Assembly (NCBI GenBank): GCA_903951445.1
Contig: CAJBBZ010000051.1
Span: 1-34,338 of the forward strand
Source of the DNA: an uncultured beta proteobacterium
Lineage (GTDB): Bacteria; Pseudomonadota; Gammaproteobacteria; Burkholderiales; Burkholderiaceae_C
Direction of reading: 5' to 3'
Length of the DNA: 34,338 bases
Shown in pieces: positions 32,701 through 34,338 of this stretch; the stretch's first letter is position 1; the number at the start of each line of letters is the position of its first letter. A program made the translations under genes and the position numbers. Below the pieces are notes generated by a model. That model made no database searches and had not been told where the DNA came from. It was given only the letters and a program-made list of their open reading frames with translations.

Positions 32701-34338
32701 AGGCTCGCCGACTCCAACAAAGTGCTGTAATTCGCCCCCGTCAACGTCAGGGTGTATGTACTGGCCGAGTAAGCGCCAGAGAGGTTGGTGACGGTCGGGG
32801 CCGTGGTGTCCACAGACGTGGTTACCAACAGGCCGGCAGATGAGGAGCTCGAGACTTTGCCTACTGCGTCGATCACATACAGCTTGTAAGTGCCCAATGT
32901 TGATGGCGCCAGAATCGAGGTCGCCGTGCCGCCGGCTGTTGTCATGGTGGCACCAGCCACAAAGGTTGTCGTATTGACTGGCGCAAACCAGACATTGTTG
33001 GCAACGTCGCCCGTGCTAACGATCGATACCACAGCGTCAGGCGTCTTGATCGCACTGGACGCATAGACAGCGTTCTGGTTGGTTGGAGCCGTAAAGCTTA
33101 AAGCGGCGTTGACCGCAGCATCTGTCGTGACTGCATTGCCCGCTGCGTCCTTGTCAAAACCCGCTGTAATATCAAAGGTGTCCACAGTCCCTGTCGCTGT
33201 ACCAGCAAAGCCAGGGGTGGCTTGTAGGGACAGGCCCTTGGCCTGGGTCAGAACAATCGTCAGGAGCGTCGTTGAATTCCCCGACCCGTAGGGGCTGCTC
33301 ACTATGGCTGAAACGATATCTTCTAAAGCAAAACTGACATTTGCTGTGGTGTCGTTATCGCCATTAATGTCCCACGACAACTTGCTCCAGTCCAGCCGCG
33401 CCTTGATGTCGGTTGTAAGCGGCTCACCTGTCGCCAGCAAAGCATTATGGTTCTGCCCTGTTAACACCAGGGTATATGCGCTAGTCGAATAAGCAGCACT
33501 GTTGTTTTGAATGCTGAATACTGACAAGTAGTTATTTGAAGAATTTGAGACATTGCCGGCCGCGTCGACCACGTACAGACGGTATGTATTCGCTGCAGTT
33601 GGCGCCAGAATTGAGGTCGCCGTGCCGCTGGCTGTTGTAAAGCTGGGCCCAGCCACAAAGCTGGTGAGGTTTGGAGCAAACCAGACACTGCCGTTTACTT
33701 CGTTCGGGCTCGCGATCGTGACCGCAGTCCCCCCCAGTATGGTTAGCGATGCCGCTAATAAAGTGTTTTGGGTCGTCGGGGCCACGGTATCCACCAGATA
33801 GCCTGTATTGGCCGCAACATCCCTATGGGTGAGGCTTGCCGCATCGCCCGCCGCATTCTTGAGCGTGCCGCCTGCCAGCGCCAGACTGTTGGCCGCAATG
33901 CTGATGCCGTCTGTGTCCATTAAGTTTTGATTTGCGGGAATGGTGTAATTGAAGACCAAGGCCGTGCTGCCACTGCCCGAGGCGTAGGCCGCTTGTACGG
34001 TGGTCGCACCAATCAGCAGCGCCAGGGTCGGCCTGCCGCCGGTGGTATTGACGGTGGTGGCCTCGCTCATCGTGACTGTTACGCTGACCACATCATTAGC
34101 GTTCAAGGAGTTGTTGACTAGCCCCGTGGCGCCAGTGATGGCAATGCCAGTGACTCTGTAGCCCGTGCTGGCCACTGTCAGGGTGCTTGTTGAAGCACTC
34201 GAGACGTTGCCTGCCGCGTCGATCACGTACAGCTGGTACAGGCCATCGGTTGCTGGCGCCAGAATCGAGCTCGCCGTGCCGCCTGCTGTTGTCATGGTGG
34301 CGCCAGCCACAAAGCTGGTCGTCCCGGCTGGGGCTAAC
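26751..34338 (-). CDS. giant type I-secreted repeat protein/adhesin, C-terminal part (5' end outside window)
   Basis: At least 2528 residues; the frame is open to the right edge, so the start lies beyond it. Three repeat families alternate. Type A (about 90 residues; core WFAPAGTTSFVAG, ATSILAP, YKLFVIDAAGNVSSAS, then VD-TAPT) has 12 full copies plus one cut at the edge. Type B (about 120 residues; NTLNAGDVVSVTVTMSEAT, DGISIAANSLALNGGTL) has 4 copies. Type C (about 130 residues; DIKARLDWSKLSWDINGDD, GFGGATLDTLDIAAGF) has 4 copies. They look like Ig-like beta-sandwich modules. The end has EF-hand-like loops (DVNGDGVMD, DTNHDGQFNAQD, DANQNGVSDAGE; 27337-27608), then QDVLDLSGGNLF and a hydrophobic tail, a likely secretion signal. 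No GGxGxDxUx RTX repeats are seen. Probably a cell-surface or biofilm adhesin exported by the neighbouring type I system. Confidence 0.88.
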   Translation of the reverse strand, partial: LAPAGTTSFVAGATMTTAGGTASSILAPATDGLYQLYVIDAAGNVSSASTSTLTVASTGYRVTGIAITGATGLVNNSLNANDVVSVTVTMSEATTVNTTGGRPTLALLIGATTVQAAYASGSGSTALVFNYTIPANQNLMDTDGISIAANSLALAGGTLKNAAGDAASLTHRDVAANTGYLVDTVAPTTQNTLLAASLTILGGTAVTIASPNEVNGSVWFAPNLTSFVAGPSFTTASGTATSILAPTAANTYRLYVVDAAGNVSNSSNNYLSVFSIQNNSAAYSTSAYTLVLTGQNHNALLATGEPLTTDIKARLDWSKLSWDINGDNDTTANVSFALEDIVSAIVSSPYGSGNSTTLLTIVLTQAKGLSLQATPGFAGTATGTVDTFDITAGFDKDAAGNAVTTDAAVNAALSFTAPTNQNAVYASSAIKTPDAVVSIVSTGDVANNVWFAPVNTTTFVAGATMTTAGGTATSILAPSTLGTYKLYVIDAVGKVSSSSSAGLLVTTSVDTTAPTVTNLSGAYSASTYTLTLTGANYSTLLESASLGESPMTDIKARLDWSKLSWDINGDDDTTPNANFTLSDISSAMASSTTLTIVLTSAKGASLEATSGFGGATLDTLDIAAGFDRDLSGNAATTDAKANAGLSFTAPTSTYIQPIFSTNVTKGASSAVTIVSSGNAANSIWFAPAGTTSFVAGTTMTTAGGTATSILAPASDGAYKLYLLDVLGNVSPASNGTLTVDATAPTATITSGNYASSTNTLVLTGTNYSTLLESNESAATDIKARLDWSKLTWDINGDDNTTGNVSFTLTDITSAKVTNGTTLAVVLASDKGASLEATSGFGGATLDTLDIQAGFAKDTWGNVATTDGALNAPLTFTAPTNQSTVFSSAATKKGAAAVTILSSGDAGNSVWFAPADTTSFVAGDTMTTAGGTATSILAPNTGGIYKLFVIDAAGARSGASTSSLTVDTTPPSVSGIAITTATTGRLNNTLNAGDVVSVTVTMSEATTVVTTGGRPTLDLLIGETPVKAAYASGTGTTALVFTYTILANQTDPDGISIAANSLALNGGTLSDAVGNAATTLTHTAVAANALYLVDNTAPTISGVAITSATGLQNNTLNVGDVVSVTLTMSEASTVSSSNAKLMLNLNGNSVGAAYNSGNNSSALVFKYTIQAGDTDTNGISILANNLQLNGSTLSDLAGNNLVTPTFSAVADDAGYLVDTIAPSNQTTVFAANAILPGSAAVTIVSANEVNGSVWFAPAGTTSFVSGATKTTAGGTATSILAPATDGDYKLYVIDAAGNVSAASGPTLTVDGTAPTFSTFSISGTGWFSNTYNAGDVLTVGMAVSETINVDTTGGSPTLALQIGTTTVQAAYASGSGSRNLTFTYTILADQTDTNGISIAANSLALNGATLRDAAGNAATLTHAAVADNISFMVDTTAPVNQDTVFASNVSKRTGTQVTIASAGETNGSVWLAPAGTTNFVTGDTIKYNTGTATTITAPSTEGVYQLFVMDGARNVSGASTATLTVDNTAPTNQNDVFTAAVSKKGGSGITINAANEVGGSVWFAPSTTLTTATFAASNTMTTAGSAATSILAPANAGSYKLFVIDAAGNVSSGSTVVLTVDNTAPTSATAVGSPITTTPVKGGAAVTIGSSGESPNSVWLAPSGTLTTATFVESDTMTKAVNGVATTIVAPATTGAYKVYVIDAAGNVSAASNATLNVDATAPTNQDTAFAASVSKKGGAAVTIVSPNESNGKIWFAPEGTTSFVAGATMTTSTMTTSMLAPATEGAYKLFVIDAVGNVSSASTATLTVDTTAPSNQDTVLAGSVAVKRGAAITIGSSGESSNNVWLAPASATSFVPFNTMTKAVNGVATSILAPETDGDYKLFLIDAVGNVSSASTSTVRVDSTPPNNPATVYSSNLYANGGTAITIGSSGDDSNNVWFAPAGTTSFAESDTMTKAFNGVATSILAPAREGAYRLYLIDAAGNISVPVGGLTIDNTAPSNQNAVFATSVDKVAGGGAVTIVSSGDSYNNVWFAPAGTTSFVAGATMTETSYGEANSILAPATEGSYKLFVVDRTGNVSEASSATLSVDATAPTVTNTRGDYSASTNTLVLTGTNYNSLLEVGETASTNIKGRLDWTKLSWDIDGDDNTTGNVSFVLGDISSVNVTDGTTLTIVLTSGKGTSLEAVTGYGGATLDTLDIAAGFARDVVGNVATTDAVVNAPLFTNAAPVVVDLNRDGAISYGRVVMDVNGDGVMDSTPWAGAQDGVLVWDKFADGMVHNNSQYAFTQYGGNTDLQGLAAAFDTNHDGQFNAQDAKFGEFMVWQDANQNGVSDAGEVSSLADLGLTEIKLTSDNVVRTPADGVTEYGQTTATAADGTQVLVADVGFEYTSLGYSMGSDSAGLGTLKLADGAALNLAQVGKQSSHAVAVVDLLSDSAANALTLSLQDVLDLSGGNLFNSGTSNSTSTSATSAKQLAVLGDAQDTLHIGIGWTNSGTVVNYNGHDLVVYNSYTSAVQLLIEQAMVNANHVVI
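28060..34338 (-). repeat. mosaic of Ig-like repeats A, B and C within the giant gene
   Basis: Order from the N-terminal side (right to left), approximate plus positions: A-partial 34338-34175, B 34170-33790, A 33790-33520, C 33520-33080, A 33080-32790, C 32790-32380, A 32380-32105, C 32100-31710, A 31710-31430, B 31430-31050, B 31050-30690, A 30690-30400, B 30400-30040, then seven A in a row from 30035 to 28060. A fourth C copy follows at 28060-27665. Some A copies share almost identical 35-base DNA blocks (near 34290, 32240 and 29030). Confidence 0.85.

Noticed and set aside
28282..33801. Many + strand frames of 60-190 codons across the repeat region
   Set aside because: They recur with the repeat period, so they are complements of the repeat units and not independent genes.

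Overview
The window is GC-rich, densely coding DNA from a proteobacterium. Gene content points to Betaproteobacteria, order Burkholderiales, most likely Comamonadaceae (Rhodoferax/Limnohabitans-like). The indicators are a leucine-degradation cluster with methylcrotonyl-CoA carboxylase, a double-length UvrA of about 2057 residues, a 51-residue single-span membrane protein, and a giant type I-secreted repeat protein with a characteristic C-terminus. The taxonomic call is an inference from family resemblance only.

Left part (1-10910, all on +): the 3' two thirds of glucose-6-phosphate isomerase (pgi); a 384-base intergenic region with layered inverted repeats; an orphan Schlafen-AlbA/HATPase-type putative DNA-binding regulator; then a leucine/isovalerate catabolism block. 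That block has the methylcrotonoyl-CoA carboxylase beta subunit, a VapBC toxin-antitoxin pair lodged between the two carboxylase genes, the biotin-carrying alpha subunit, a GhrA-like 2-hydroxyacid dehydrogenase, and a tightly overlapping trio (hydroxymethylglutaryl-CoA lyase, DUF1289 protein, 2-hydroxychromene-2-carboxylate isomerase-like protein). Carboxylase and lyase are two steps of the route from isovaleryl-CoA to acetoacetate plus acetyl-CoA. The dehydrogenase and hydratase steps are not in the window.

Middle part (10911-21000): an MHS-type MFS transporter with an unusual periplasmic insertion of about 150 residues; a strong hairpin plus intrinsic terminator almost touching a 51-residue membrane protein gene; a small unknown protein; the giant UvrA with four complete ABC ATPase cassettes and two repeat-like insertions read in frame; and, convergent on -, a class II Fic adenylyltransferase preceded by a promoter framed by a 19-bp near-perfect inverted repeat.

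Right part (21000-34338, all on -): an AT-rich 730-base stretch with a terminator and a hidden short reading frame, then a complete type I secretion system (TolC-like, ABC permease/ATPase, HlyD-like; 4-base overlaps), a repeat-bearing spacer, a clear intrinsic terminator, and the C-terminal part (at least 2528 residues, running off the right edge) of a giant secreted protein. In the window it is a mosaic of three repeat families: 13 copies of type A, 4 of type B and 4 of type C. It ends in Ca-binding-like loops and a presumed type I secretion signal. The secretion system next door is the obvious exporter. No tRNA, rRNA, CRISPR array or intact insertion sequence was seen.
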